64,000 bases of DNA from Desertifilum tharense IPPAS B-1220 (GCF_001746915.1 NZ_MJGC01000077.1:1-64000), one strand, 5' to 3'. Positions 39,635 through 48,941 are shown, counted from the first letter of the stretch. Translations and numbers: made by a program. Notes: generated from the sequence alone by a model not told the origin.

Positions 39635-42253
39635 TTAAACTTTGAGTAATTCGATAGGTAAGCGCTTAAAACTTAAACGTTCGTTTTCCACATCCACAAA
39701 CACGGTATCGCCTTCGCTAAATTCGCTGCGGAGAATCGATTTGGCAATCTGCGTTTCTAACTCGCGTTGAATTGCCCGCTTCAGGGGACGCGCCCCGTAA
39801 ACCGGATCGTAACCCACCTCTGCTAAGAAGTCTAACGCCGCATCCGAGAGCTTCAAAGACATCTTGCGTTCGGCGAGACGTTGGCTGAGGCGTTCGGTTT
39901 GCAACTTGACGATTTCTCGCAGTTCTTCTTTTTTCAAACCGTGGAAGATGATAATTTCATCAATCCGGTTGAGAAATTCCGGGCGGAAATTGCTTCGCAA
40001 TGCATCCATTACCCGGCTTCGCATTTCCTCGTACATCGAGTCATCGCCAGCCACATCTAGGATATATTGCGACCCGATATTACTGGTCATGATGATAATT
40101 GAGTTTTTGAAGTCTACCGTATGCCCTTGAGCATCCGTGACTCGACCATCGTCGAGAATTTGCAGCATGACGTTAAACACATCGGGGTGCGCTTTCTCAA
40201 TTTCATCAAACAGAATCACCGAATAGGGACGGCGGCGGATGGCTTCGGTGAGTTGTCCGCCTTCGTCATACCCCACATATCCCGGAGGCGCGCCAATTAA
40301 CCGCGATACAGTGTGTTTTTCCATATATTCCGACATATCGATTCGCACCATTGCGTCCTCGGTGTCGAACATATAGGCGGCTAGCGCTTTGGCAAGTTCA
40401 GTTTTACCTACCCCAGTAGGACCTAGGAAGATGAAACTGGCGACGGGACGGTTGGGGTCGGCTAACCCGGCGCGAGACCGTTGAATGGCATCAGCGACGG
40501 CGGTGACGGCTTCTTGTTGACCGATAACCCGCTGGTGGAGTTCGTCTTCGAGGTGCAACAGTTTTTGCATCTCGGATTCGACTAACTTGCTAATGGGGAT
40601 ACCCGTCCACTTGGAGATGATTTCGGCGATATCGGCTTCGGTAACTTCTTCGCGCAACAGAGATTTACCGCTGGTTTGCGTTTCTAAAAGGCGATTTTCT
40701 ACCGTTTGCAAGCGTTTTTGCAGTTCGGTGAGTTTGCCATATTTCAACTCGGCGGCGCGGTTGAGGTCGTAGTTACGTTCGGCTTGTTGAATTTCGAGGT
40801 TGATGCGATCGCTTTCTTCTTTGATCGTTTGAATTTCAACAATGATATCTTTTTCCGATTGCCACTGGGCGTTGAGGGCGCGTTGAGATTCTTTGAGGTC
40901 TGCGAGTTCTCTTTCAATGCGTTCGAGGCGTTCTCTAGACGCGGGGTCGCTTTCTTTTTGCAGAGAAAGGCGTTCCATTTCCAATTGCAGGATTTTCCGG
41001 TCAATTTCGTCGAGTTCTTCCGGTTTGGAGGTAATTTCCATTTTCAACCGGGCGGCGGCTTCGTCTACGAGGTCGATGGCTTTATCGGGGAGAAAGCGAT
41101 CGCTAATATAACGAGTAGAAAGGGTAGCGGCCGCAACCAGGGACGAGTCGGAAATTTTGACCCCGTGGTGAACTTCGTAGCGTTCTTTTAATCCCCGTAG
41201 AATAGAGATAGTATCGGCAACGCTGGGTTGATCGACAAACACTTGCTGGAAACGACGCTCTAAGGCTGCATCCTTTTCAATATACTTGCGATACTCATCT
41301 AAAGTGGTGGCCCCAATGCAGCGCAACTCGCCCCGCGCCAGCATGGGTTTCAGCAAGTTTCCGGCATCCATTGCCCCTTGGGTGGCCCCTGCACCAACGA
41401 CAGTGTGAATTTCGTCAATAAACAGGATAATGTTGCCTTTGGAGTCTGTGACTTCTTTAAGCACCGCTTTCAGGCGTTCTTCAAATTCGCCTCGGTACTT
41501 GGCCCCAGCAATTAAGGCCCCCATGTCTAGGGCAATGAGCTTGCGGTCTTTGAGAGATTGGGGAACGTCGCCTGCTAGAATGCGTTGTGCGAGGCCTTCT
41601 GCGATCGCAGTTTTCCCAACCCCCGGTTCGCCAATTAAAACGGGGTTATTCTTGGTTCGACGCGACAGAATTTGCACGGTTCGGCGAATTTCATCGTCTC
41701 GTCCGATTACTGGGTCAAGTTTCCCTTCTCTAGCCGCCTCAGTCAAGTCGCGGCCGTATTTTTCCAGTGCTTCATATTTGCCTTCTGGATTTTGGTCTGT
41801 CACTTTCTGACTCCCTCGGATTTGGGAAATAACAGTTTTCAGCTTGCTCTCATCTAGTTTAAATTCTGCGTACAGCGATTTGCCGAAGCGGTCGTCTTTA
41901 CAAAACGCTAGCACCAGATGCTCAATCGAGATAAAATCGTCGCCATACTCTTTACGATACGCTTCTGCTCGGTCTAACAGCGCATCGAGAGAACGACCGA
42001 GATAGACAGACCCACCCGTATTCGAGATTTTAGGCTGACGGTTGATAAACTCTTCAGTTCTCTCGCGCAGGCGTTGCAAGTTCGCCCCGGCTTTGGTCAA
42101 AATACTGCCAGCCAGTCCATCCTGTTCTAACAGCGACTTCATCAGGTGTTCGCTTTCGAGTTGCTGTTGTTGGGCGCTTTTTACCATATCGGGAAGCCGC
42201 GAAATCGCTTCCCAGGTTTTTTCTGTAAATTGATTGGGATTAGTGGGCTGCAT
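39635..42253 (-). CDS. clpB: ATP-dependent chaperone ClpB
   Basis: An 872-residue Hsp100 disaggregase. The Clp_N repeats fill residues 1-150, NBD1 has Walker A GEPGVGKT at 208-215 and ILFIDEIHT, the coiled-coil middle domain lies near 400-530, and NBD2 has FLGPTGVGKTELA followed by ILFDEIEKAHPDV. The LNRIDEIIIFHGL segment and C-terminal domain are present and full length. It works with DnaK to resolve protein aggregates; some cyanobacteria carry two clpB genes. No CIRCE inverted repeat is seen upstream. A strong terminator ends the gene. Confidence 0.97.
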   Translation of the reverse strand: MQPTNPNQFTEKTWEAISRLPDMVKSAQQQQLESEHLMKSLLEQDGLAGSILTKAGANLQRLRERTEEFINRQPKISNTGGSVYLGRSLDALLDRAEAYRKEYGDDFISIEHLVLAFCKDDRFGKSLYAEFKLDESKLKTVISQIRGSQKVTDQNPEGKYEALEKYGRDLTEAAREGKLDPVIGRDDEIRRTVQILSRRTKNNPVLIGEPGVGKTAIAEGLAQRILAGDVPQSLKDRKLIALDMGALIAGAKYRGEFEERLKAVLKEVTDSKGNIILFIDEIHTVVGAGATQGAMDAGNLLKPMLARGELRCIGATTLDEYRKYIEKDAALERRFQQVFVDQPSVADTISILRGLKERYEVHHGVKISDSSLVAAATLSTRYISDRFLPDKAIDLVDEAAARLKMEITSKPEELDEIDRKILQLEMERLSLQKESDPASRERLERIERELADLKESQRALNAQWQSEKDIIVEIQTIKEESDRINLEIQQAERNYDLNRAAELKYGKLTELQKRLQTVENRLLETQTSGKSLLREEVTEADIAEIISKWTGIPISKLVESEMQKLLHLEDELHQRVIGQQEAVTAVADAIQRSRAGLADPNRPVASFIFLGPTGVGKTELAKALAAYMFDTEDAMVRIDMSEYMEKHTVSRLIGAPPGYVGYDEGGQLTEAIRRRPYSVILFDEIEKAHPDVFNVMLQILDDGRVTDAQGHTVDFKNSIIIMTSNIGSQYILDVAGDDSMYEEMRSRVMDALRSNFRPEFLNRIDEIIIFHGLKKEELREIVKLQTERLSQRLAERKMSLKLSDAALDFLAEVGYDPVYGARPLKRAIQRELETQIAKSILRSEFSEGDTVFVDVENERLSFKRLPIELLKV

Positions 42254-42735
42254 TTCCTGGTATTCCTTATAGAGATTTGTCTAGATTTTCATAGCAAGAC
42301 AAAAACAGCGATGAGGTTGGCTCACTGTTTAATGGCTCTACCCATATTTTAGGAACAGGCGCGATCGCACGGGTTCGGTGTTTGCGACTTCTTCTCTAGG
42401 TATAGCCGTCCAAGGAAGAAGGGAATTAGGAGTTGGGAGTTGGGGGTTGGGGAAGAAGAGGATGGGGAGATGGGGGGAAGAAGGGAATTAGGAGTTGGGG
42501 GTTGGGGAAGAAGGGAGTTGGGAGTTAGGGAAGAAGATCAAAGTGCTTTCCCACAACAATAATATTGGACAGCCGATCTAGCGAGCTATGCCTAGAAAAA
42601 TTGTCATATCGCTTCGCAAAAGCTAGCAACTCTACTCCCCATCCCCCCATCCCCCCACCCTCGGAACTCGGAACTCGGAACTTACTTCCCCCCACCTCCC
42701 CATCCCCCCATCCTCTTCTCCCCAACCCCCAACTC
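42254..42735. repeat. clpB leader and low-complexity array
   Basis: 482 bp without a gene. The first 150 bp form the clpB upstream region (with a HIP1 site near 42360). From 42411 a purine-rich array (GGGAGTTGGGGGTTGGGG, GAAGAAGGGAATTAGG) runs to about 42535, followed by about 100 bp of unique sequence and then a pyrimidine-rich array (CCCCATCCCCCCATCC, CTCGGAACTCGGAAC) from 42636 into the next gene. The two arrays are in opposite orientation and could pair over long distance. Confidence 0.85.
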
Positions 42736-43641
42736 CTAACTCCCAACTCCCTTCTTCCTCACTGGGAACTCGGAACTCTTCTCCTGTGACTCGATGAAGT
42801 TACGGATGGTTTGGAGGTAGGACTCGCCGCTGAGGGAGGCGACGTTGGTATGATCGGCGTCGGGGACTAGGAAGAGTTTTTTGGGGGGGGAGGCGATTTC
42901 GTAGAGGCGTTGACTCATTTCGGCGGGAACGGTGAGATCGCCTGTACCGTGGATCAATAATAGCGGGAGAGAGAGCGATCGCACTTTGCTTTTTGAGTCA
43001 AATCGGTTGGTCAGCAGCCAGTCTACGGGGAGCAGGTTAAAGATAGGATACTGGTAATCGACCATATCGCGCAGGGATGTAAACGAACTTTCAACAATCA
43101 AGCCTGCGGCGTCGGGTTGATGGGTGGCGAGTTCGATGGCGATCGCCCCGCCGAGGGAATGGCCGTATAAATAGATTTGGGAGGGTTCGATCTGGCGTTC
43201 GTTAACTAGATACTCCCAGGCGCGTTGCGCGTCTTGATAGACGCTTTGTTCGCTAGGAAACGCGCCTTCAGACCAGCCGTACCCGCGATAGTCGAAGACG
43301 AAGACGGAAAAACCTAGGCTATGCAAGCGATAGGAGTGGTTGACGTTCGCCCCAATGTTGATCCCGTTGCCATGTAAGTACAAGATTGTACCGGGGGAAG
43401 TCTCCGGGTTAGCGGCCGGTATCCACCAACCATGCAGGCGTTCTCGTTCGGTGACGTTTAACCAAACCTCTTCGTAGGAGAGTTGGAAGTCTGCTGGCGT
43501 TTGGGTAATGGTGGGGGAGGGATAAAAAATAAAGCGGGTTTGTCGCCACCACAGCAAAAACCCGACTGATAGATAGGCGATCGCTAAGAGCAGTCCGACC
43601 GCGATCGGTCCTTTTAGCGATCTCAAAAAATCAACTTGCAC
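42736..43641 (-). CDS. Membrane-anchored alpha/beta hydrolase (ABHD13/BEM46-like)
   Basis: A 301-residue hydrolase. One N-terminal membrane helix (GPIAVGLLLAIAYLSVGFLL) anchors the domain. Active-site motifs are the oxyanion segment YLHGNGINIGANVNHSY, VFVFDYRGYGWSEG, nucleophile GHSLGGAIAIELA, LLIHGTGDLTVP (Asp) and VPDADHTNV (His), so it should be an active serine hydrolase of unknown substrate. The last 14 residues (EFPVRKKGVGS and neighbours) and the TAG stop are encoded by the adjacent low-complexity repeat, meaning the original C-terminus was replaced. It begins 30 bp after gatA on the same strand. Confidence 0.86.
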   Translation of the reverse strand: MQVDFLRSLKGPIAVGLLLAIAYLSVGFLLWWRQTRFIFYPSPTITQTPADFQLSYEEVWLNVTERERLHGWWIPAANPETSPGTILYLHGNGINIGANVNHSYRLHSLGFSVFVFDYRGYGWSEGAFPSEQSVYQDAQRAWEYLVNERQIEPSQIYLYGHSLGGAIAIELATHQPDAAGLIVESSFTSLRDMVDYQYPIFNLLPVDWLLTNRFDSKSKVRSLSLPLLLIHGTGDLTVPAEMSQRLYEIASPPKKLFLVPDADHTNVASLSGESYLQTIRNFIESQEKSSEFPVRKKGVGS

Positions 43642-43671
43642 GATCGCTCACGCCCAAATCTCGGAGGACTT

Positions 43672-45129
43672 TTATATTTTAGGCGCTTTCAGATGCCATG
43701 CGGTGGTCTGCTCGTAAGCGTAAGCCACTTGGAATAATAGCTCCTCCCTTAGCACATTTCCCACCAGTTGTAAACCTATCGGCAATCCTTGTTCGTCAAA
43801 GCCGCAGGGAATGCTAATCCCTGGCAAGCCTGCGAGGTTGACGGGGATGGTCATTAAGTCGGTGAGGTACATGCTTAAGGGGTCTTCTGTCTTTTCACCG
43901 GCTTTGAAGGCAGTGATCGGCGCGGTGGGAGAGACCAATAAATCAACTTGAGCAAATGCTTTTTCAAAGTCTTCTTTGATCAGCGTCCGCACTTTTTGGG
44001 CTTTGAGGTAATAGGCGTCATAATACCCCGCAGACAGGGCATAGGTGCCGATCATAATCCGCCGCTTGACTTCGGGGCCGAATCCTTGCGATCGCGTTTT
44101 CTCGTACATCGACAGCAGGTTTTCGCCTTCCGGGGCGCGGAATCCATATTTGACGCCATCGTAACGCGCCAGGTTTGCCGATGCTTCCGATGGAGCAATC
44201 ACGTAGTAGGCGGGGAGTCCGTAGCGGAAGCGGGGACAAGAAATCACTTGAATTTCTGCCCCTAAATCTTGGAGGTGTTGCAGGGCATTTTTAACGGCTT
44301 CTTCGACGGTGGGATCTAACCCTTCGCCAAAGGTTTCTTTAATCACGCCGATGCGGATGCGGCTTTTGGGTTTGAGATCGGGTCTGAGGGATTTGGCGTA
44401 GTCGGGGATGGGGACATTAAGGCTAGTGGAGTCTTTGGGATCGTATCCGGCGATCGCCCCCAGCAAAATCGCGGCATCTTCCACCGTCCGCCCAAACGGA
44501 CCAATTTGATCTAAAGAGGAGGCATAGGCAACTAAACCATAGCGCGACACCAAACCGTAGGTGGGTTTCATCCCCACAACCCCACAGAAGGAGGCGGGTA
44601 AGCGAATCGATCCGCCCGTATCCGATCCCAGGGCGACAACGCTTTCTTGGGCAGCCACCGCCGCCGCCGATCCCCCAGAGGAACCTCCCGGAACCCGTTC
44701 TAAGTCCCACGGGTTGGCCGTCACTTGGTAGGCGGAAGTTTCGGTGGAACTCCCCATTGCAAATTCGTCTAAGTTGGCTTTCCCCACCATCACGGCCCCG
44801 GCGTCAAAGAGTTTTTGCGTCACCGTGGATTCGTAGGGGGGAACAAAGTCTTTGAGAATGCGCGAGGCGCAGGTGGTGGGAATTCCTTGGGTACACATAT
44901 TATCTTTGACCGCAATCGGAATTCCAGCAAGCAAGCCAATCTCTTCTCCTGCCGCGATCTTGGCATCCACAGCTTTAGCCTGTTCTAAGGCGCGATCTGC
45001 GGTGACGCACAGAAAACTATGGAGTTTTGGCTCTAGTGTGGAGATGCGATCTAGAGTTTCCTGAGCAATTTCAACGGCCGATCGCTCTTTGCTAATCAGT
45101 TGTTGATGCAACTCGCGAATAGATGCCAT
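43672..45129 (-). CDS. gatA: Asp-tRNA(Asn)/Glu-tRNA(Gln) amidotransferase subunit A
   Basis: A 485-residue GatA of the GatCAB complex, which converts Glu-tRNA(Gln) (and Asp-tRNA(Asn)) to the amidated forms. The amidase signature includes AVKDNMCTQGIPTTCASRIL with the catalytic lysine and GGSSGGSAAAVAAQ followed by SDTGGSIRLPASFCG, giving the Ser-cisSer-Lys triad. The C-terminal AGLPGISIPCGFDEQGLPIGLQLVG is also canonical. gatB and gatC are not in the window. A conserved-looking hairpin sits in the long leader (45238-45266). The downstream hydrolase is probably co-transcribed. Confidence 0.97.
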   Translation of the reverse strand: MASIRELHQQLISKERSAVEIAQETLDRISTLEPKLHSFLCVTADRALEQAKAVDAKIAAGEEIGLLAGIPIAVKDNMCTQGIPTTCASRILKDFVPPYESTVTQKLFDAGAVMVGKANLDEFAMGSSTETSAYQVTANPWDLERVPGGSSGGSAAAVAAQESVVALGSDTGGSIRLPASFCGVVGMKPTYGLVSRYGLVAYASSLDQIGPFGRTVEDAAILLGAIAGYDPKDSTSLNVPIPDYAKSLRPDLKPKSRIRIGVIKETFGEGLDPTVEEAVKNALQHLQDLGAEIQVISCPRFRYGLPAYYVIAPSEASANLARYDGVKYGFRAPEGENLLSMYEKTRSQGFGPEVKRRIMIGTYALSAGYYDAYYLKAQKVRTLIKEDFEKAFAQVDLLVSPTAPITAFKAGEKTEDPLSMYLTDLMTIPVNLAGLPGISIPCGFDEQGLPIGLQLVGNVLREELLFQVAYAYEQTTAWHLKAPKI

Positions 45130-45424
45130 GCAGCAATTCCTTTTCTTCGTTGGGAGTCCAAATTCAAGTTTGACACTCTTCCGGTCAGAAATCGGAAGAT
45201 TATCGGTTCAATCATCTGCCGAAATGCGATCGCATCCGGCTAATTTCCCCTAGACAGGGGAAAGCCTCCGGTCGGCTCTACCCGGTCTTGAGATGCCAAA
45301 GTACCTATTTTAGCCAATTTTGGGAACGGGGTAGACAGGGTGAATGAGCGCGATCGCCTTTTGGGAGAATCTCACCGAAGGCGATCGCGCTGAGGTTTTG
45401 CTTTTCAGGCAGCCGCGAGGGGGT
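45130..45424. other. gatA leader region with a hairpin
   Basis: 295 bp without a gene. On the gatA strand a hairpin GGC-TTTCCCC / GGGGAAA-TTA-GCC (45238-45266) precedes the coding region by about 110 bp. Three HIP1 sites lie in the stretch (near 45228, 45352 and 45382). No tRNA cloverleaf or known riboswitch core is recognised. Confidence 0.5.
45238..45266 (-). promoter_or_regulatory. Stable hairpin in the gatA leader
   Basis: A 7-bp stem TTTCCCC / GGGGAAA with a 6-base loop, extended by an outer GGC/GCC pair, lies in the 5' leader of gatA. No T-run follows on either side. It could be a leader element or the terminator of an unannotated small RNA; the function is inferred only. Confidence 0.4.
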
Positions 45425-45562
45425 TTATTGAGCGAGTTTGCTCCAGGCGATCGCGATTTCTTGAGGAAGAGAACTCGCGGTTCTAGGAGTGGGAGGTTGA
45501 CCTAGGGAAATTGCTTTCAGCAAGAGGGTGAGGGTTAAAGCTGCAATCAGTCGTTCTAGCAT
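45425..45562 (-). CDS. Small hydrophobic hypothetical protein
   Basis: A 45-codon frame starting MLERLIAALTLTLLLKAIS, a hydrophobic helix, followed by a short tail PPTPRTASSLPQEIAIAWSKLAQ. A good AGGAGTAG ribosome binding site precedes ATG at 45562. The pattern fits a small membrane or signal-bearing protein, but nothing is recognised and it may be chance. Confidence 0.35.
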   Translation of the reverse strand: MLERLIAALTLTLLLKAISLGQPPTPRTASSLPQEIAIAWSKLAQ

Positions 45563-45814
45563 AGCGACTACTCCTCTTTGTCTAAGCTTATTTAGGGGAT
45601 TAACAATCGGCAAAGGTTGATTTCAACTGAATGAGGCACCCAATTGAAGGCGTGTGAGGAGTGGAAACGGGTTCGCAGGGCTGCTTTTTCTAGCTTTGCC
45701 TGTCGGGTTGAACAAGGCTGTTTTTATTTTGCCGATCCCCTCTAAAAAGCGCTATCAATTTTGAGGATTGCACTTGCAATTTGTTACGGTCGTTTACAGA
45801 AGGGCTAGCGCATC

Positions 45815-46636
45815 ATGCAGCTTCACGCTTTGCAGCAAGGTTCGGGTTTCCCTATTTTGTGCTTGCACGGTCATCCGGGATCGGGGGCGAGTATGTCTGT
45901 GTTTACCGATCGGTTGTCGTCGCGCTTTCGCACGATTGCCCCAGATTTGCGCGGTTATGGGAAAAGTCGCTTTTCGGGCAATTTTGAGATGCAGCAACAT
46001 TTAGCGGACTTAGAGGCGCTTCTAGACCGCTTAGAGGTGCAATCTTGTTTGGTGTTGGGGTGGTCGTTGGGCGGAATTTTGGCGATGGAGTTAGCTCTAC
46101 GCCAGCCGCAACGGGTAACGGGTTTGATTTTGGTGGCAACGGCGGCTCGACCGCGCGGCAGCCACCCTCCGGTCACTTGGGAGGATAATGTTTACACGGG
46201 AATTGCGTCGATTGTCAATCGACTGGTGCCGGGATGGGATTGGAATATTGAGACGTTTGGCAAGCGATCGCTCTATCGCTATCTGATTCAACAGCACGAT
46301 CCGGTTGCTTATCGCTATTTGGCGTTTGAGGGGATGTCTGCTTACTTACAGACTTCGGCTGCGGCAAACCGCGCCCTCTCGCAAGCGCTGAAACTCCGAT
46401 ATGACCGTTTGGCGCAAATTGAGGAAATTCAATGCCCCTGTTTGATGCTCGCCGGGGAAGGCGATCGCCATATTACGGCAGCATCCAGCTTAGAAACGGC
46501 CGAGCGCCTCCAAACTTGCCAATGGCACTGCTACCCGAAGACGGCGCATCTTTTCCCTTGGGAGATCCCCGATCGAGTCCTCGCAGATATTGAGCGCTGG
46601 CTTGCAGAGCATCCCCAAGTCGTCGGGAAGCCCTAA
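45815..46636 (+). CDS. Alpha/beta fold hydrolase
   Basis: A 273-residue alpha/beta hydrolase. Oxyanion loop ILCLHGHPGSGAS, APDLRGYGKSRFS, nucleophile VLGWSLGGILAMELA, acid ENGD-like region MLAGEGDRHITAAS and histidine KTAHLFPWEIP are all found in order. The nucleophile loop GWSLGG is typical of esterases and C-C hydrolases. Substrate unknown. No neighbour suggests a pathway. A 10-bp-stem hairpin follows the stop. Confidence 0.88.
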   Translation: MQLHALQQGSGFPILCLHGHPGSGASMSVFTDRLSSRFRTIAPDLRGYGKSRFSGNFEMQQHLADLEALLDRLEVQSCLVLGWSLGGILAMELALRQPQRVTGLILVATAARPRGSHPPVTWEDNVYTGIASIVNRLVPGWDWNIETFGKRSLYRYLIQQHDPVAYRYLAFEGMSAYLQTSAAANRALSQALKLRYDRLAQIEEIQCPCLMLAGEGDRHITAASSLETAERLQTCQWHCYPKTAHLFPWEIPDRVLADIERWLAEHPQVVGKP

Positions 46637-46642
46637 CCCTTT

Positions 46643-46672
46643 CCCGCGCTCTCTAAGAACCCAGAGCGCGGG
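46643..46672 (+). terminator. GC-rich hairpin after the hydrolase gene
   Basis: Perfect 10-bp stem CCCGCGCTCT / AGAGCGCGGG with a 10-base loop, 6 bp after the hydrolase stop. No T-run follows. It could protect or terminate the transcripts of both convergent neighbours. Confidence 0.65.
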
Positions 46673-46721
46673 CGCAGCGAGTTTGCCGAGTTGAGTTTGA
46701 ACGCCAAACGCCACAGTCTAA

Positions 46722-47012
46722 TTACATTTGGCCGCTAAAAATGGGTCGGCTGGCGGCGTTAAACTCCCCCAAATCATCTGAGACGGTTAGATGGGTGGGC
46801 TTGCACCGACGGACTGAGGTTTTAACGCCTTGAGCGCCTTCTTGTTCTAAATCTTCGAGATACCCCGCTTGAGCAGCTAGGGCATCGGCTTGGGAGATAA
46901 AAGGACCGAAGTAGTAAGTACACTTGGGGGTCTGAGTTGCAATTTCTACCCACCACGCTAGTCCCAGGAAGTTAAGTATGCTAATCATGAATTCCTTCAT
47001 CTGTTCTGCCAA
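46722..47012 (-). CDS. DUF1816 domain protein
   Basis: A 96-residue cyanobacterial DUF1816 protein: LAWWVEIATQTPKCTYYFGPF, then LAAQAGYLEDLEQEGAQGVKTSVRRCKP. The family is confined largely to phycobilisome-bearing organisms and has a CpcD-like flavour, but its role is not established. The start could be MKEFMISIL (residue 5). Two cysteines are present. It stands alone. Confidence 0.82.
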   Translation of the reverse strand: MAEQMKEFMISILNFLGLAWWVEIATQTPKCTYYFGPFISQADALAAQAGYLEDLEQEGAQGVKTSVRRCKPTHLTVSDDLGEFNAASRPIFSGQM

Positions 47013-47097
47013 TTTACTAAAGTTTGAACGAAATGCTAGGGGGTAACGCTGTGCCTTCCTTTTTTACACTTTGTTATACTCTGTTGCAATTCTTTTT

Positions 47098-48090
47098 TCA
47101 ATTCAATTTTTGTTGAAGATCTTTCTGATCGACGTGAAGCTTAGTCGCCCAACGCTGACGAAAGATTTCATACAAGCTCATCCCTGCGGCAACAGAAGCA
47201 TTGAGGCTCGCGGTATGCCCCATCAGCGGAATCGTTACCAGCACGTCGCAACTGCGTTGTGTCAATAAACTCAAGCCCTCACCTTCGGAACCGATCGCTA
47301 AGGCGATTGGAAGGGGTTGACCTTTGTCCTGGCGTGCTTTTCCAGTAAAATCAACCGTGTGAATCAACTGCCCTCCAGAGGCTACGGTGCCGTAGACCCA
47401 GAAACCAGCCGCTTTCAATTCTTCCAAGGCCCGGCTGAGATTGACAACCCTAGCGACTGGAAAAAATTCTAAAGATCCGGCAGCAACTTTCATAACGGTG
47501 GAGGTGATCCCCACTGCCCGACGTTGGGGGATCGCCATCCCTTGAGCGCCTAGGGCTTCTGCCGTGCGCGCGATCGCTCCCAAATTATGCGGATCGGTAA
47601 TCCCGTCTACCACGATAATCACCGGCTGGTTTGAGGCAGCTTTGGCTTTTTCGATCAGTTCGCCTAACTCTAAATAGTCGTAAGGCGTGACTTGCGCCAC
47701 CACCCCTTGATGGTTGGCGCGGTTGGTCAAATGATCGAGTCGGCGATATTCCACCTCGTCAACCGTCGTACCCGTTGCTTTGGCTTGGCTGAGCAAACCA
47801 TGAAAGCGGGGATCGTAGCGGAGTCGTTCGGCGATCCAAATCCGATTGAGGCGTCGCTCGCCTTTTAGCGCTGCGATTACCGGGTGAATGCCATATATCA
47901 GGTCGCTTTCCTCCGTTTCCGGGTTGGCGGGAACGGGGGAGACTGGATTTTTGGGGACGGGGCGATCGCGCGATCCGCCTCTTTGAGGTTGAATTGCTTT
48001 ACCGATCGCTCGTTTCACCTTGGGTTTGCCCGGTTTCCCTCGGTTGGGTTGTCCTGAAGGACGGGGTTTATGAGGTTTCGCAGATGCCAT
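47098..48090 (-). CDS. rlmB: 23S rRNA 2'-O-methyltransferase RlmB (SpoU family)
   Basis: A 330-residue SPOUT methyltransferase. A basic, proline-rich N-terminal tail of about 65 residues (KPHKPRPSGQPNRGKPGKP) precedes the substrate-binding domain (LIYGIHPVIAALKGERRLNRIW) and the catalytic SpoU domain, with VVDGITDPHNLGAIARTAEALG, LAIGSEGEGLS and IPLMGHTASLNASVAAGMSLYE. It 2'-O-methylates G2251 (E. coli numbering) of 23S rRNA. The mini-III gene lies 177 bp upstream on the same strand; both act on 23S rRNA maturation. Confidence 0.93.
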   Translation of the reverse strand: MASAKPHKPRPSGQPNRGKPGKPKVKRAIGKAIQPQRGGSRDRPVPKNPVSPVPANPETEESDLIYGIHPVIAALKGERRLNRIWIAERLRYDPRFHGLLSQAKATGTTVDEVEYRRLDHLTNRANHQGVVAQVTPYDYLELGELIEKAKAASNQPVIIVVDGITDPHNLGAIARTAEALGAQGMAIPQRRAVGITSTVMKVAAGSLEFFPVARVVNLSRALEELKAAGFWVYGTVASGGQLIHTVDFTGKARQDKGQPLPIALAIGSEGEGLSLLTQRSCDVLVTIPLMGHTASLNASVAAGMSLYEIFRQRWATKLHVDQKDLQQKLN

Positions 48091-48267
48091 AAGGTCGTTG
48101 TTACCTAATCTTTAGTTTCCAGTCTTTGTTTGAGATTAATCTGTCAGAATTGACACATTCAACCGTCTTTCGCGATATTCCTTGTTCCTCTGGGGTTAGG
48201 TTCGCGTTTATCCCTTCGGAAAGAGGACGGAACCTCGATCCAAGCGCTCGTCCCCAGCAGCCGGGGA

Positions 48268-48768
48268 CTAAGGGAGCAAATTTTCTAGAGATTCAGGGGG
48301 AGCATTGAGATTTAATTGAGTCAGTAAATACGCTAGGCGCTGGGGATCGCACAGATACAAATAACCAATCAGGGTTTCTAAGCTTGTGGCTTGCTGATAA
48401 ATGGCTGGGTTAAGACGTTTGGGACAGCCGCTAGCCGCATTGCGTCCGCGTTTGAGCAGATCGCGTTCTGCGGGAGTCAAATGGGGTTCGAGCGATCGCA
48501 ACTGTTGTGCCTGGGATTCGGCTCTCACCTGCGCGACAACTTGATGGTGATAAAGTCGCAGTTTGCGAGGAGGCATCAAATAGTGAACGCGAACAAACAA
48601 TTCATAAACCGCATCTCCAATATATGCCAAGGCTGTCGGTGAAAGCTGCTGAACTTGAGCCGAGGACCATTGACCCCGCAGTTGAAGATTCAACAAGTCT
48701 TTCATCTGTTCTGTTGGAGGGGGGGCTTGCTCAGAAGCAAGCGGTTCGCTTTGTTGGGGTTCGCTCAA
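48268..48768 (-). CDS. mrnC: Mini-ribonuclease III
   Basis: A 166-residue RNase III-like domain without the dsRNA-binding domain. The catalytic helix reads LAYIGDAVYELFVRVHYL with the conserved Asp, and the second signature lies in ERDLLKRGRNA and ETLIGYLYL, giving the second acidic site. Mini-III trims 23S rRNA precursors in Gram-positives, cyanobacteria and plastids. Its linkage with rlmB makes a small 23S rRNA maturation cluster. Confidence 0.92.
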   Translation of the reverse strand: MSEPQQSEPLASEQAPPPTEQMKDLLNLQLRGQWSSAQVQQLSPTALAYIGDAVYELFVRVHYLMPPRKLRLYHHQVVAQVRAESQAQQLRSLEPHLTPAERDLLKRGRNAASGCPKRLNPAIYQQATSLETLIGYLYLCDPQRLAYLLTQLNLNAPPESLENLLP

Positions 48769-48885
48769 TCCTAACCTCTAGGACACGCATCTAAAAATAG
48801 GCACAACCATAACATTGCCCTTCCACCGTAGCTCAACTTTCAATCAAAAGATCGCTGGAAAACCGTAAAATGTCACCTTTTCAGG

Positions 48886-48921
48886 AAAAAAACAAGCTAC
48901 CTAGACCAACCAGATAGCTTG
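48886..48921 (-). terminator. Terminator of the STAS gene
   Basis: Stem CAAGCTA / TAGCTTG followed on the minus strand by TTTTTTT, 21 bp after the STAS gene stop. Classical intrinsic terminator. Confidence 0.88.
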
Positions 48922-48941
48922 AGAATCGATCCGAGATTGGA

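Noticed and set aside
40706..41191. 161-codon plus-strand frame opposite clpB
   Set aside because: Pure antisense of the ClpB middle region, rich in Phe from reverse-complemented Glu/Lys codons; no domain and no ribosome binding site.
42254..42410. CIRCE element upstream of clpB
   Set aside because: The TTAGCACTC-N9-GAGTGCTAA inverted repeat is not present.
45130..45424. tRNA gene in the gatA leader
   Set aside because: A GGTTCAA-like string is present near 45205, but acceptor, D and anticodon arms cannot be paired around it.
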